DNA of 64,000 nt from Mycolicibacterium sp. CBMA 234 (GTDB lineage: Bacteria; Actinomycetota; Actinomycetes; Mycobacteriales; Mycobacteriaceae): assembly GCF_009729415.1 (NCBI RefSeq), contig NZ_MPKW01000001.1, positions 310,001-374,000 of the forward strand, given 5' to 3'. This document shows positions 18,576 to 27,211 of this stretch, piece after piece (positions within the stretch are counted from its first letter, which is position 1; each line of letters opens with the position of its first letter). The notes beneath the pieces were generated by a model that saw only the letters and a list, made by a program, of their open reading frames with translations, was not told the origin of the DNA and ran no database searches. Position numbers and translations under genes: made by a program.

Positions 18576-19734
18576 CCGACTGCGCCAACTGGCGCCCGCG
18601 GTGCTGCTGGTGAGTGCAGCGACCTTACTTGCGCTGACTACCCCGAGCCAGCCCAACTTGGTCGACTTCCACGTGTATGTGCTCGGCGGCTCCGCGCTGG
18701 AGCACCCCGGCACCTTGTACACGTTCGCCTACTCGGGCCAGTCCCCCACGCAGCCACTGCCCTTCGTCTATCCGCCCTTCGCGGCAATCCTGTTCTACCC
18801 GTTGCATTTTGTGCCGTTCGCGGCCATCGGGCTGCTCTGGCAGGTCGCAATGATCGCCGCGATGTACGCGATCGTGCGGATAACCCAGCGGATGCTGGGC
18901 GGCGGCAGCCAGTCGGAGGCCATGTTGTGGACCGCGGGCCTGATCTGGCTGGAGCCGGCGCGGGTCAGCATCAACCTCGGTCAAATGGGCATCTTCCTGA
19001 CCTTGGCCGTGCTCTACGCGGCCTACAGCCGGCGATGGTGGGTCTCGGGCCTGCTGGTCGGCCTGGGCGCCGGGATCAAGCTGACGCCAGCCGTCAGCGG
19101 GCTGTACTTCGTCGGAGTACGACGGTGGGCTGCCGCGGCGTTCTCGGCGATCGTGTTCTTTGCGACGGTCGCGCTGTCGTGGCTGGTTGTCGGCGATCAG
19201 GTGCGGCACTACTTCACCACAGTGATGGGCGATACCAGCATCAACCCCATCGGCACCGCGGTGAATCAGTCGTGGCGGGGCGGCATCTCGCGCATCATGG
19301 GCCACGATGCCGGCGAAGGCACCCTGGTCCTCATTGCCATCGTCGGGACTGCGGTATTGGCCGGGTTGGCGTGGTGCGCCCTGGGCAGCGGTTCGGGTGC
19401 GCGCGATCAGTTGGGGTCACTGTTGGTCGTCCAGCTTTTCGGCCTGTTGGTGTCGCCGATCTCCTGGGTGCACCACTGGGTGTGGGTCGCGCCGCTGATC
19501 ATCTGGCTGTGGCGCGGACCGTGGCGGGACCAGCCTGGGGCTCGGTTCTTCGGCTGGGGCTGGATGGCCCTCACGTTCGTCAGCGTCCCCAGCATCTTGT
19601 CCATGGCCGAACCGAGCCTGTGGCAGATCAGCCGTCCGTGGTACCTGGCGTGGGCCGGGTTGGTCTACCTCGGCGCCGCGACGGCGACGCTCGCGTGGAT
19701 GGTGGTCACCGGCCGCCGACTGCGCGCTCGGTAA
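18550..19734 (+). CDS. PimE-like mannosyltransferase (GT87), copy 2
   Basis: 394 residues, clearly paralogous to the preceding gene over the full length: LVDFHVYVLGGSALEHPG, PFVYPPFAAILFYPL, GQMGIFLTLAVLYAA, GIKLTPAVSGLYFV, NQSWRGGISRIMGHD, SWVHHWVWVAPL and WQISRPWYLAW. The catalytic-type Asp is kept. It starts with GTG inside the end of copy 1 (26-base overlap, different frame), so translation is probably coupled. The pair could form a heteromeric or sequential mannosyl-transfer step. A perfect inverted repeat follows its stop. Confidence 0.86.
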   Translation: MVTLRNAPDRLRQLAPAVLLVSAATLLALTTPSQPNLVDFHVYVLGGSALEHPGTLYTFAYSGQSPTQPLPFVYPPFAAILFYPLHFVPFAAIGLLWQVAMIAAMYAIVRITQRMLGGGSQSEAMLWTAGLIWLEPARVSINLGQMGIFLTLAVLYAAYSRRWWVSGLLVGLGAGIKLTPAVSGLYFVGVRRWAAAAFSAIVFFATVALSWLVVGDQVRHYFTTVMGDTSINPIGTAVNQSWRGGISRIMGHDAGEGTLVLIAIVGTAVLAGLAWCALGSGSGARDQLGSLLVVQLFGLLVSPISWVHHWVWVAPLIIWLWRGPWRDQPGARFFGWGWMALTFVSVPSILSMAEPSLWQISRPWYLAWAGLVYLGAATATLAWMVVTGRRLRAR

Positions 19735-19744
19735 CGTTCGCCGC

Positions 19745-19808
19745 CCGCGAGCGTGCGCAAAATGCACACGTTTCGTGGCGTGTCGTGCGCAGACGCGCAC
19801 GCTCGCGG
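19745..19808. terminator. Bidirectional inverted repeat between convergent genes
   Basis: Perfect 14-base arms, CCGCGAGCGTGCGC at 19745-19758 and its complement at 19795-19808, separated by 36 bases. It lies between the stop of the second mannosyltransferase (plus strand) and the stop of ileS (minus strand), so it can end transcription from both sides. No T-run follows, as is usual for mycobacterial terminators. The loop itself contains partly symmetric CGTGTCGTGCGC-like sequence. It may alternatively be a dispersed intergenic repeat. Confidence 0.65.
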
Positions 19809-19817
19809 AGGGGCAAG

Positions 19818-22800
19818 TTAGGCCTTGGCGATGGCGGCGAAGGCACCGTCGCCGACATCGGCACCGTCGGGCAGTTCCCCTGCCGCGACGACGGTGAAGT
19901 CGGTGGCGAGGATTTCCCCGGCGATCAAGTCGGCGTGAGTGGTCGCCCAGGCCTGCTTGTCGGCCGGTACCGCAAACGTGACGGTGATCCGATCCGACAC
20001 CTCAAGTCCGGTGGCCTTGCGCAGATCCTGCAGTTCGCGGATGCGGTCCTTGGCCCAGCCCTCGGCCTCCAGCTCCGGCGTCACGGTGGCGTCGAGCACC
20101 ACCAAACCGGCACCGTCAGCCAGGGCTGCGGTGAACTCAGGCTCTGCCGCAACGAGTTTCGAGCTGTACTCGCTATCGAGCAGCACCGCCGGGCCGGCGG
20201 TCAGCGTGCCATCGGGGTTGACCACGCCTTCGCCGGCCTTGACCGCCTTGATCGCCGCCTGCACGTCCTTGCCGATCCGCGGACCGGCAACGCGGGCGTT
20301 GACGGTCAGCTCGAACTTGCCGTAGGCGTCGATGTCGTCGGTGAGTTCGACCGCCTTGACGTTCAGCTCATCGGCAATGAGGTCGACGAACGGAGACAAG
20401 GCGGACGGGTCGGCCGATTTCTCCAGTGCCACCGTCAGTTTCGGCAGCGGCAGCCGCACCCGCAGCTTCTTGGCCTTGCGCAGCGACGAGCCGGCCGAGC
20501 ACACCTCGCGGACACGGTCCATCACGGCAACCAGGTCAGGGTCTGCCGGAATCAGACCGGCCTCCGGCCAGTCGGTCAGGTGCACGGAGCGCTCGTCGGT
20601 GAGTCCCCGCCAGATCACCTCGGTGGCCAACGGCAGCAGCGGCGCGGCCAGTCGGCAGGTCACCTCGAGCACGGTGTGCAGGGTATCGATGGCGTCGAGG
20701 TCCTCTTCCCAGAACCGCGAACGCGACCGTCGCACATACCAATTGGTGAGCGCCTCAGCGAACTGGCGAAGCTGCTCGCAGGCCCCGGAGATGTCGCAGC
20801 TATCGAGGGACTCGGTCAGGGCGTCCCGCAGATCGGCGAGCTTGGCCAGGATGTAGCGGTCGAGCACATGCGTCGAATCCGTCCGCCAGGTGCCCTTCTT
20901 CGGCGCATACAGTGCCAGGAAGGAGTACGCATTCCATACCGGCAGGAGCACCTGCCGGACACCGTCGCGGATGCCCTGTTCGGTGACGATCAGGTTGCCG
21001 CCCCGCAGGATTGGCGAGGCCATCAGGAACCAGCGCATGGCGTCCGACCCGTCGCGGTCGAACACCTCGGACACATCCGGATAGTTGCGCAGCGACTTGC
21101 TCATCTTCTGGCCGTCGTTGCCGAGCACAATGCCGTGTGCCACACAGCTTTTGAACGCCGGGCGATCGAACAGCGCGGTTGCCAGCACATGCATGGTGTA
21201 GAACCAGCCACGCGTCTGGCCGATGTACTCGACGATGAAATCACCTGGAAAATGAGCGATTTCGTCCGCACTACCGTCGAACCAGTCCGCGTTCTCGAAC
21301 GGGTAGTGCACCTGCGCGTACGGCATTGAGCCCGAGTCGAACCAGACGTCGAACACGTCCTCGATCCGGCGCATGGTCGACTTGCCCGTCGGGTCGTCGG
21401 GATTGGGCCGGGTCAGCTCGTCGATGTACGGCCGGTGCAGGTTATCCGGCCGGACTCCAAAATCACGCTGGAGCTCATCTAAGCTGCCGTAGACATCGAT
21501 GCGCGGGTAGGCCGGATCGTCGGACTTCCAGACCGGAATGGGGCTGCCCCAGTAGCGGTTTCGCGAGATCGACCAGTCACGGGCGTTCGACAGCCACTTG
21601 CCGAACTGGCCGTCTTTGACGTGCTCGGGGTACCAGGTGATCTGCTGGTTGAGCTCGACCATGCGGTCGCGGAACTCGGTGACCTTGACGAACCACGACG
21701 ACACTGCGCGATAGATCAGCGGATTGCGGCACCGCCAGCAGTGCGGGTACGAGTGCTCGTAGGTTTCATGGCGCAGCAGGTGGGCGCCATTGACCTCGGC
21801 GGAACCCGTGCCGTTCTTCAGATCTCGGATGATCTGGGTGTTCGCCTCGAACACCTGCTGCCCTTGGTAGTCGGGCACCGTCACGTCGAACCGGCCCTTG
21901 GAGTCCACCGGGGTGACGGCGACGATGCCGGCCGCGTCACAGGTGGCCTTGTCGTCCTCGCCGTAGGCCGGCGCCATGTGGACGATGCCGGTGCCGTCCT
22001 CGGTCGTGACGAAATCGCCTTGCAAGACCTGAAAAGCGTTGCGCGCATTGTCGGTATCGACGAAGTACGGGAACGGCGGCAGGTACCTCGTGCCGAGCAG
22101 TTCGGCGCCGAGGTAGCTGCCGATGACCACCGGTTCCTCGCCGAACTCGCGCGTGTACGCGGCCAGCCGCGGCTCGGCCAGGATGTACCGGTGCTCGTCA
22201 GGGCCCACAACCTGGACGTAGGTCACCTCGGGGTTGACCGCCACCGCCTGGTTCGACGGCAAGGTCCACGGCGTCGTCGTCCAGACCAGCAGGTGGGCGC
22301 CGGCCAATTCAGGCCCTGCGCCGTCGGCGATGCGAAAGCCGACGGTCAGCGCCGGATCCTGGCGACTCTGGTAGACGTCGTCGTCCATCCGGAGCTCGTG
22401 GTTGGACAGCGGGGTCTCGTCGTTCCAGCAGTACGGCAGCACGCGGTTGCCTTCGTAGGCCAGACCCTTGTCCCACAGCTGCTTGAAGGCCCAGATCACC
22501 GATTCCATGAACGAGAGATCGAGGGTCTTGTAGTCGTTGTCGAAGTCGACCCAGCGGGCCTGGCGGGTGACGTAGGACTGCCACTCGTTCGAGTACTTCA
22601 TTACCGAGGCGCGGCAGGCGTCGTTGAACGCGCCGATGCCCATGGCCTCGATCTGGGCCTTATCGGTGATGTCGAGCTGACGCTGCACCTCGAGTTCAGC
22701 CGGCAGCCCGTGGGTGTCCCAGCCGAAGCGCCGTTCCACCTTGTAGCCCCGCATGGTGCGGTAGCGCGGCACGATGTCCTTGACGTAACCGGTCAGCAGG

Positions 22801-23003
22801 TGGCCGTAGTGCGGCAGACCGTTGGCGAACGGCGGTCCGTCGTAGAAGACGTATTCCGGAGCGTCGTCGCGGCGCGCGATGCTGGCCTGGAAGGTGTCGT
22901 CACCGTCCCAGTACGCCAATACCTCTTGTTCGAGGTCGGGAAAGTTCGGGGTGCCGCTGGCGGTTTTGGGGTACGCGCTCACGTCGGTGGTCTCCAGTGC
23001 CAT
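19818..23003 (-). CDS. ileS: Isoleucyl-tRNA synthetase
   Basis: 1,061 residues, full length. Charges tRNA-Ile. The class I HIGH motif appears as HYGH (near residue 64, [14 protein letters not shown]) and the KMSKS loop as [11 protein letters not shown] (near residue 633). The editing domain holds [17 protein letters not shown]. The C-terminus is the long form typical of actinobacterial (eukaryote-like, mupirocin-tolerant-type) IleS. Start ATG at 23001-23003. A T-box leader lies directly upstream, so expression responds to uncharged tRNA-Ile. Gene order ileS-dinX-ansA is as in M. tuberculosis, though here five genes separate ileS from ansA. Confidence 0.97.
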   Translation of the reverse strand: MALETTDVSAYPKTASGTPNFPDLEQEVLAYWDGDDTFQASIARRDDAPEYVFYDGPPFANGLPHYGHLLTGYVKDIVPRYRTMRGYKVERRFGWDTHGLPAELEVQRQLDITDKAQIEAMGIGAFNDACRASVMKYSNEWQSYVTRQARWVDFDNDYKTLDLSFMESVIWAFKQLWDKGLAYEGNRVLPYCWNDETPLSNHELRMDDDVYQSRQDPALTVGFRIADGAGPELAGAHLLVWTTTPWTLPSNQAVAVNPEVTYVQVVGPDEHRYILAEPRLAAYTREFGEEPVVIGSYLGAELLGTRYLPPFPYFVDTDNARNAFQVLQGDFVTTEDGTGIVHMAPAYGEDDKATCDAAGIVAVTPVDSKGRFDVTVPDYQGQQVFEANTQIIRDLKNGTGSAEVNGAHLLRHETYEHSYPHCWRCRNPLIYRAVSSWFVKVTEFRDRMVELNQQITWYPEHVKDGQFGKWLSNARDWSISRNRYWGSPIPVWKSDDPAYPRIDVYGSLDELQRDFGVRPDNLHRPYIDELTRPNPDDPTGKSTMRRIEDVFDVWFDSGSMPYAQVHYPFENADWFDGSADEIAHFPGDFIVEYIGQTRGWFYTMHVLATALFDRPAFKSCVAHGIVLGNDGQKMSKSLRNYPDVSEVFDRDGSDAMRWFLMASPILRGGNLIVTEQGIRDGVRQVLLPVWNAYSFLALYAPKKGTWRTDSTHVLDRYILAKLADLRDALTESLDSCDISGACEQLRQFAEALTNWYVRRSRSRFWEEDLDAIDTLHTVLEVTCRLAAPLLPLATEVIWRGLTDERSVHLTDWPEAGLIPADPDLVAVMDRVREVCSAGSSLRKAKKLRVRLPLPKLTVALEKSADPSALSPFVDLIADELNVKAVELTDDIDAYGKFELTVNARVAGPRIGKDVQAAIKAVKAGEGVVNPDGTLTAGPAVLLDSEYSSKLVAAEPEFTAALADGAGLVVLDATVTPELEAEGWAKDRIRELQDLRKATGLEVSDRITVTFAVPADKQAWATTHADLIAGEILATDFTVVAAGELPDGADVGDGAFAAIAKA

Positions 23004-23030
23004 TGCGCACCACAGCGGTGCTCAGTTCCA

Positions 23031-23212
23031 GGCACGGGGACGACGTTCTCGCGTCTGGACGCGAGTGCCGCGGTACCACCCCGCTTGCGCACGTCGCACC
23101 GGGAACACCGGGCGGGCGTGCGCCACTCAACTACAGGCGATGACGGGCCTAACCGTTCGATTCTACTGAGCCGTGGCCACTATGGCCGCCACGGCCGTTC
23201 TTCCGAATGCTC
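23031..23212 (-). ncRNA. T-box riboswitch leader of ileS
   Basis: On the minus strand upstream of ileS the canonical T-box sequence TGGTACCGCGG is present (plus-strand positions 23068-23078), inside the context AAGCGGGGTGGTACCGCGG. Upstream is a strong stem CCGTGGC/GCCACGG forming a short Stem I, followed by AGAATCGAAC, which offers an ATC (isoleucine) specifier. A second hairpin comes before the T-box, and a CTCGCGTC/GACGCGAG hairpin follows it. Actinobacterial ileS T-boxes are known to act on translation with a shortened Stem I; the layout here fits. Boundaries and fold are drawn by eye. Confidence 0.9.
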
Positions 23213-23262
23213 CCCGGTGATGGCCGGATCGATGCGAATGCAGCGATTCTAACCGGCACCGC

Positions 23263-23907
23263 CTAGTCAGCGAGCGGCATGGCCTCCGAGGCCAACTCGA
23301 TCACGGCGAAGGAGAACTGCTCGGCGAATTCTTCGACGGTGTACGGCTCGAACTGACGCCGGGCGTACCACCAATCCAGGTTCAGCACCTCGCCACTACG
23401 CGAGGCGCGGACCTCAAGAGTGTGAGCCGGACCCGGGTGCTCGCCGTCGATCAGGGCCATGCCGTAGCTGAACATCACGTCGGCAACGCCGCTGGGGTTT
23501 GCGGCTGCCGCAGCCAGCGCAGTCCGGACCGTCCGCAGCATCGCGGTGGCCTCGACTTCCGACGCAGGAACGCAGGCGACTTCGAGGCGGCGCACCACAG
23601 CCAGCCCGCCCCCGGAGCGTTCCTTAGCTGCCGCGACGTCAATCGCGACCCGCCCGGGACCGATCACCCGTTCGATGGCGCGGCCGAGTGCCGCGATCAG
23701 CAACACCTCAACGTCGACACCCAGGTACTCCACCGCGCCTTCTAGCTCGGCAGTGATCACCGGTGACAGCGGGGCTTCCAGCCGGTGCATGTCGACAGCA
23801 ATTCCGGCGGTGTCGACACCGCCGAATTCGTAGTCGGCGACATGCAGCGTCGCCGAGGCAGCAGTAGGGAGAACGGCTTCGCTCTCGCCGGCGTAAGCAA
23901 CAGTCAT
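23263..23907 (-). CDS. Stand-alone condensation-domain C-terminal-lobe-like protein
   Basis: 214 residues. Segments such as DVEVLLIAALGRAIERVIG, VAIDVAAAKER, VADVMFSYG and LNLDWWYARRQFEPYTVEEFAEQF follow the order seen in the C-terminal half of NRPS condensation and PapA-type acyltransferase domains. The N-terminal half with the HHxxxDG catalytic motif is absent, so it is either non-catalytic or a partner subunit. There is no signal peptide. Start ATG at 23905-23907. Divergent from an HTH gene with a 133 bp gap that holds two palindromes. It borders the lipid island, so a role in acylation is possible. Function is unknown. Confidence 0.6.
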   Translation of the reverse strand: MTVAYAGESEAVLPTAASATLHVADYEFGGVDTAGIAVDMHRLEAPLSPVITAELEGAVEYLGVDVEVLLIAALGRAIERVIGPGRVAIDVAAAKERSGGGLAVVRRLEVACVPASEVEATAMLRTVRTALAAAAANPSGVADVMFSYGMALIDGEHPGPAHTLEVRASRSGEVLNLDWWYARRQFEPYTVEEFAEQFSFAVIELASEAMPLAD

Positions 23908-23959
23908 GACGAGGACACTACAACAGATTCCCACTTTTGGGACATAGCTCCCGAAACTG

Positions 23960-24011
23960 TGACACCCCTGTCAATTACGGCTTATGTGTCGCAGAAACAG
24001 TTGCTAGCAAC
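23960..24011. promoter_or_regulatory. Palindromic candidate operators in a divergent promoter
   Basis: Two symmetric elements lie in the 133 bp between the condensation-lobe gene and the HTH gene: TGACA-CCCC-TGTCA at 23960-23973 and a perfect 12-base palindrome GTTGCTAGCAAC at 24000-24011. The second lies about 30 bases before the HTH start codon. They could be sites for the adjacent HTH protein, giving autoregulation. The symmetry is seen; binding is inferred. Confidence 0.45.
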
Positions 24012-24040
24012 CAAAGGGGGGAAGGGTCTATCGTTGCAGG

Positions 24041-24394
24041 GTGCCCCGAACAGACCAGAACGGCAGACAACTCAAGGCGCTGCTCGACTACATCTTCGAC
24101 GGTGACGTCGAAGCGAGGGAGATCTACGGCGCGCTCGGGACATCGAGTAGCACGTACTACCGGCGGATCAAAGAGGCCGATTACCCCAACGCGGAAGAGC
24201 TCCGTCTCGTCGCGGATCACTTCCTTCTGAGCTATCCGGATCTGCAGGTGCGGTTCGGGCTCATGAGTCACGACGAGGTCGTGAGTTACATCCAGTCGGC
24301 ACCGCTCGCGGTAGCCACAGCAGCACCGGCTGTCCCAAAACGCGCCACAAAATTGTCCGAATTGACGCGACGTGCTGATGCACCGCCGCTTTGA
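24041..24394 (+). CDS. Small helix-turn-helix regulator
   Basis: 117 residues. The central part, IFDGDVEAREIYGALGTSSSTYYRRIKEADYPNAEEL split over about residues 18-55, has the pattern of an XRE-like helix-turn-helix, with SSSTYYRRIKE as the probable recognition helix. The following LVADHFLLSYPDLQVRFGLM may be a dimerisation helix; the last ~35 residues look disordered. GTG start at 24041 with purine-rich sequence upstream. Forty-five bp downstream on the same strand is a membrane protein gene. Actinobacteria often pair XRE regulators with multi-spanning membrane proteins. I do not recognise the specific family. Confidence 0.7.
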   Translation: MPRTDQNGRQLKALLDYIFDGDVEAREIYGALGTSSSTYYRRIKEADYPNAEELRLVADHFLLSYPDLQVRFGLMSHDEVVSYIQSAPLAVATAAPAVPKRATKLSELTRRADAPPL

Positions 24395-24439
24395 CCAGTA
24401 GACTCTGAGCGTTCGTAGGCGCTGGCAAAGGCTTCAACC

Positions 24440-25174
24440 ATGGCTCTGACTTTTCTCATCACCATCACTCTCGCCTGTATGGCGTGGAGTCTGTGGATCC
24501 GTCGCGTCACCTGGTCCTGTCGCTGGGAGGTGGCGGCGACCCTCAACATCGCGCTGCAGGCTGCGGCCGTCGCGCTGATGTCCCCGATGGCCTCCGACAC
24601 GCTGGGCCGCGGTATCCATTCACTGACCGGCGTATGGAACCTGCCCGCCTACCTCGGGCATGACTGCTACATCGTGGCCGCCTCAGCCATCGTCTATAAC
24701 GCCATCGGCCGCCTCGCCGACGACGCCGCCATGCAGAAGATGTTCACGCAATACATCGAACGGCCCGCCACCCTGTGCATCCCGGTGCTGCTGGCGTTGT
24801 TCTCCATGAGCGCCGCCGGCCGCAAATACTCCCCCGACCTGTTCACCATGCCGACCGACGGCTGGCTGACCGCGTACTGGATCGTGCTCTGCGGGACCCT
24901 GACCTATCTGCTGATCTTCGGCGGCCGGGCCCTGCTGGTGTTGCGCAAGATTCCGGACTCCCGGCGCATCGCCAACATCTACCTGTTCGCCACCGCCAGC
25001 GGCCTCATGGCCTGCGCCACCCGCATCCTCACCTCCCTGGTGCCGCAGCTACAGCCCCTCGAGGACGGCAAGTTCGTCTGGGTCTTCGCCTGCATGTGTG
25101 GCGGCGTCTTCGCGTTGGCGTCCGCACACTCGTGGCTGATCAAAACCAAATGGTTCTCCAACGCGACCCGTTGA
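24440..25174 (+). CDS. Seven-span-type membrane protein of unknown function
   Basis: 244 residues with about seven hydrophobic segments: FLITITLACMAWSLW, LNIALQAAAVALM, GHDCYIVAASAIVYNAIG, LCIPVLLALFSMSAAG, AYWIVLCGTLTYLLIFGG, IYLFATASGLMACATRI and FVWVFACMCGGVFALASA. No transporter motif or catalytic domain is seen. ATG start at 24440. It follows the HTH gene at 45 bp and is probably co-transcribed. Actinobacterial XRE/membrane-protein pairs with this general shape exist, some larger with a soluble C-terminal domain that is missing here. It could sense envelope or lipid state for the HTH partner. That is inference. Confidence 0.7.
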   Translation: MALTFLITITLACMAWSLWIRRVTWSCRWEVAATLNIALQAAAVALMSPMASDTLGRGIHSLTGVWNLPAYLGHDCYIVAASAIVYNAIGRLADDAAMQKMFTQYIERPATLCIPVLLALFSMSAAGRKYSPDLFTMPTDGWLTAYWIVLCGTLTYLLIFGGRALLVLRKIPDSRRIANIYLFATASGLMACATRILTSLVPQLQPLEDGKFVWVFACMCGGVFALASAHSWLIKTKWFSNATR

Positions 25175-25330
25175 CCATCCGGCGCTGACCCGCCAGCAAA
25201 AAGCCTGATACGTCAAAATCAGCGGTTATGCCCTACGCTGCTATCCGGCACCCGGTGTCAGTTTGACTGTGTCCCACGGTCTCCCGCGACACCGGCATTC
25301 ACCGCGTGCCCGCATATCTCCGAGGAGGAA

Positions 25331-27070
25331 GTGTCCTTGATCGAGTCGTCCCTGCCGGCCGTCCTGCGCGAACGCGCCAGCCTGCAACCCAACGACCTTG
25401 CCTTCACTTTCATGGACTACGACACCGACCCAGACGGTGTGGCCAAGAACCTCACCTGGGCTCAGCTGTACCAGCAGTCCGTCGCCGTGGCCCACGAACT
25501 GCGCCAGCACGGTGAAATCGGCGACCGCGTGGTCATCGTGGCCCCGCAAAGCCTCGAATACGTCCTCGGGTTCCTCGGCGCACTCGAGGCCGGCATGATC
25601 GCCGTCCCGCTGACGCAGCCGATCATGGGCCACCACGACGAGCGCGTGATCTCCGTGATGGCCGATGCACAGCCCGTCGTCGCGCTGACGACCGCGGCCA
25701 GCAAGGACGCCGTCGGGCAGTACGCCACGCCGAACGAGGACGGCCGTAGCCCGGTCGTCATCGCCGTCGACGAGCTGGACCTGGAGACCCGGCGTAAGCC
25801 GTTCTCCCGCCGCGAGGTTCGCCCGGAGACCGCCTACTTGCAGTACACCTCGGGCTCGACCCGGACCGCCGCCGGCGTGATGGTGTCGCACCGCAACGTC
25901 TCGGCTAACTACGAGCAGATGATCGCGGTCTTCTTCTCCGAGTGGGGCAAGGTCGCGCCTCCCGGCAGCACCGTGGTGACCTGGTTGCCGCTCTACCACG
26001 ACATGGGCCTGCTGCTCGGCGTGTGCACCCCGATTCTCGGCGGCTGGCACACCGTGATGACCAGCCCCATCTCGTTCCTGGTCAAGCCCGCCCGCTGGGT
26101 GCAGCTCATGGGCAGCTACAAGAACGTCATCACCGCTGCGCCGAACTTCGCCTTCGACCTGGCCGCCGCACGGACCACCGACGAGGACATGGCCGGCCTG
26201 GACATGAGCTCGGTCCTGACCGTGTTCAGCGGCGCCGAGCGCGTGCAGCCGACCACCATCAAGCGCTACATCCAGCGGTTCGCCAAGTTCGGCCTGCCGG
26301 CCAAGTCGATCCGGCCCAGCTATGGCCTGGCCGAAGCGACCCTGTTCGTCGCGTCGCGCGAATCCGGTGAACCGCCGACGGTCGTCGACTTCGACACCGA
26401 GAAGCTGGCCGACGGCATCGTCGAGCGCGTCGACGCGGGCAGCCCGTTGGTGAGCTACGGCTGGACCGCCTCACCGCTGGTCCGCATCGTCGACCCGGAG
26501 ACCCGCCGTGAGGTGGTCGAGGGCACCGTCGGCGAGATCTGGACCCACGGCGAGAACGTGTGCTCCGGGTACTGGAACAAGCCCGAGGAAACCGAGAAGA
26601 CCTTCCGCGGCGTGCTGGCAGAGGCGCCCGAGGGCACCCCGTCGGACACGTGGCTTCGCACCGGCGACCTGGGCTTCATCTCCGAGGGCTCGCTGTTCAT
26701 CATCGGCCGGATCAAGGACCTGCTGATCATCCGTGGCCGCAACCTGTACCCCGATGACATCGAGGCGACGGTCAGCGCGGTCTCCGGCGGTCGCACCGCC
26801 GCTGTCGGATTCGAAGAGGACGGTGTCGAGCAGTTCGCCGTCGTCATCGAGATGAAGAAGCGCGGCGACACCGAGGACGAGGTCCGCGAGCACCTGGCGC
26901 AGGTCAAGCACGACATCACCTCGGCCATCTCGCAGGTGCACGGCGTCAACGCCGCGGACCTGGTGCTGGTCGGCCGCGGCTCGATCCCGATCACCACCAG
27001 CGGCAAGATCCGCCGGCAGGCCTGCACCGAGCTGTACCGCAAGGGCGAACTGGCGCGACTCGACGCCTGA
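25331..27070 (+). CDS. Fatty acyl-AMP ligase (FAAL, FadD23/FadD25-like)
   Basis: 579 residues. Long-chain fatty acyl-AMP ligase that loads an adenylated fatty acid onto a polyketide synthase. The ATP-binding motif is YTSGSTRTAAGVMVSH, the FAAL-type variant lacking the usual GDPK, followed by WLPLYHDMGLLLG. Further motifs are SYGLAEATLF, the hinge-region RTGDLGFI and the C-terminal SGKIRRQACTELY with the catalytic Lys. GTG start at 25331 with an AGGAGGAA ribosome site. Converges with the mmpL gene; a perfect hairpin terminator follows. Likely works with the Mas-like polyketide synthase in this island, as FadD23, FadD25 or FadD28 do in related loci. Confidence 0.93.
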   Translation: MSLIESSLPAVLRERASLQPNDLAFTFMDYDTDPDGVAKNLTWAQLYQQSVAVAHELRQHGEIGDRVVIVAPQSLEYVLGFLGALEAGMIAVPLTQPIMGHHDERVISVMADAQPVVALTTAASKDAVGQYATPNEDGRSPVVIAVDELDLETRRKPFSRREVRPETAYLQYTSGSTRTAAGVMVSHRNVSANYEQMIAVFFSEWGKVAPPGSTVVTWLPLYHDMGLLLGVCTPILGGWHTVMTSPISFLVKPARWVQLMGSYKNVITAAPNFAFDLAAARTTDEDMAGLDMSSVLTVFSGAERVQPTTIKRYIQRFAKFGLPAKSIRPSYGLAEATLFVASRESGEPPTVVDFDTEKLADGIVERVDAGSPLVSYGWTASPLVRIVDPETRREVVEGTVGEIWTHGENVCSGYWNKPEETEKTFRGVLAEAPEGTPSDTWLRTGDLGFISEGSLFIIGRIKDLLIIRGRNLYPDDIEATVSAVSGGRTAAVGFEEDGVEQFAVVIEMKKRGDTEDEVREHLAQVKHDITSAISQVHGVNAADLVLVGRGSIPITTSGKIRRQACTELYRKGELARLDA

Positions 27071-27100
27071 TGAACGACGCCTGATCCGACCGACTAACAC

Positions 27101-27139
27101 AATGTGGTCCGCACCGTCTCTGGCGGTGCGGACCACATT
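27101..27139. terminator. Perfect 16-bp hairpin terminator between fadD-like and mmpL
   Basis: Arms AATGTGGTCCGCACCG at 27101-27116 and its exact complement at 27124-27139, with a 7-base loop TCTCTGG. A short T-rich stretch (TTTGTTTC) follows on the plus strand. It stands 30 bases after the ligase stop and serves that gene, and may also serve the convergent mmpL. One of the clearest intrinsic terminators in the window. Confidence 0.88.
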
Positions 27140-27211
27140 TGTTTCTGAGCAATTGAGCTGACGAGACCTACCACGCCGACTAAAGCCGGCGTGCGGCGTC
27201 GATCAGGTGGA

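Noticed and set aside
18927..21329. An 800-codon plus-strand open frame
   Set aside because: It spans the end of a mannosyltransferase in the wrong frame and then the antisense of ileS; no domain is seen.
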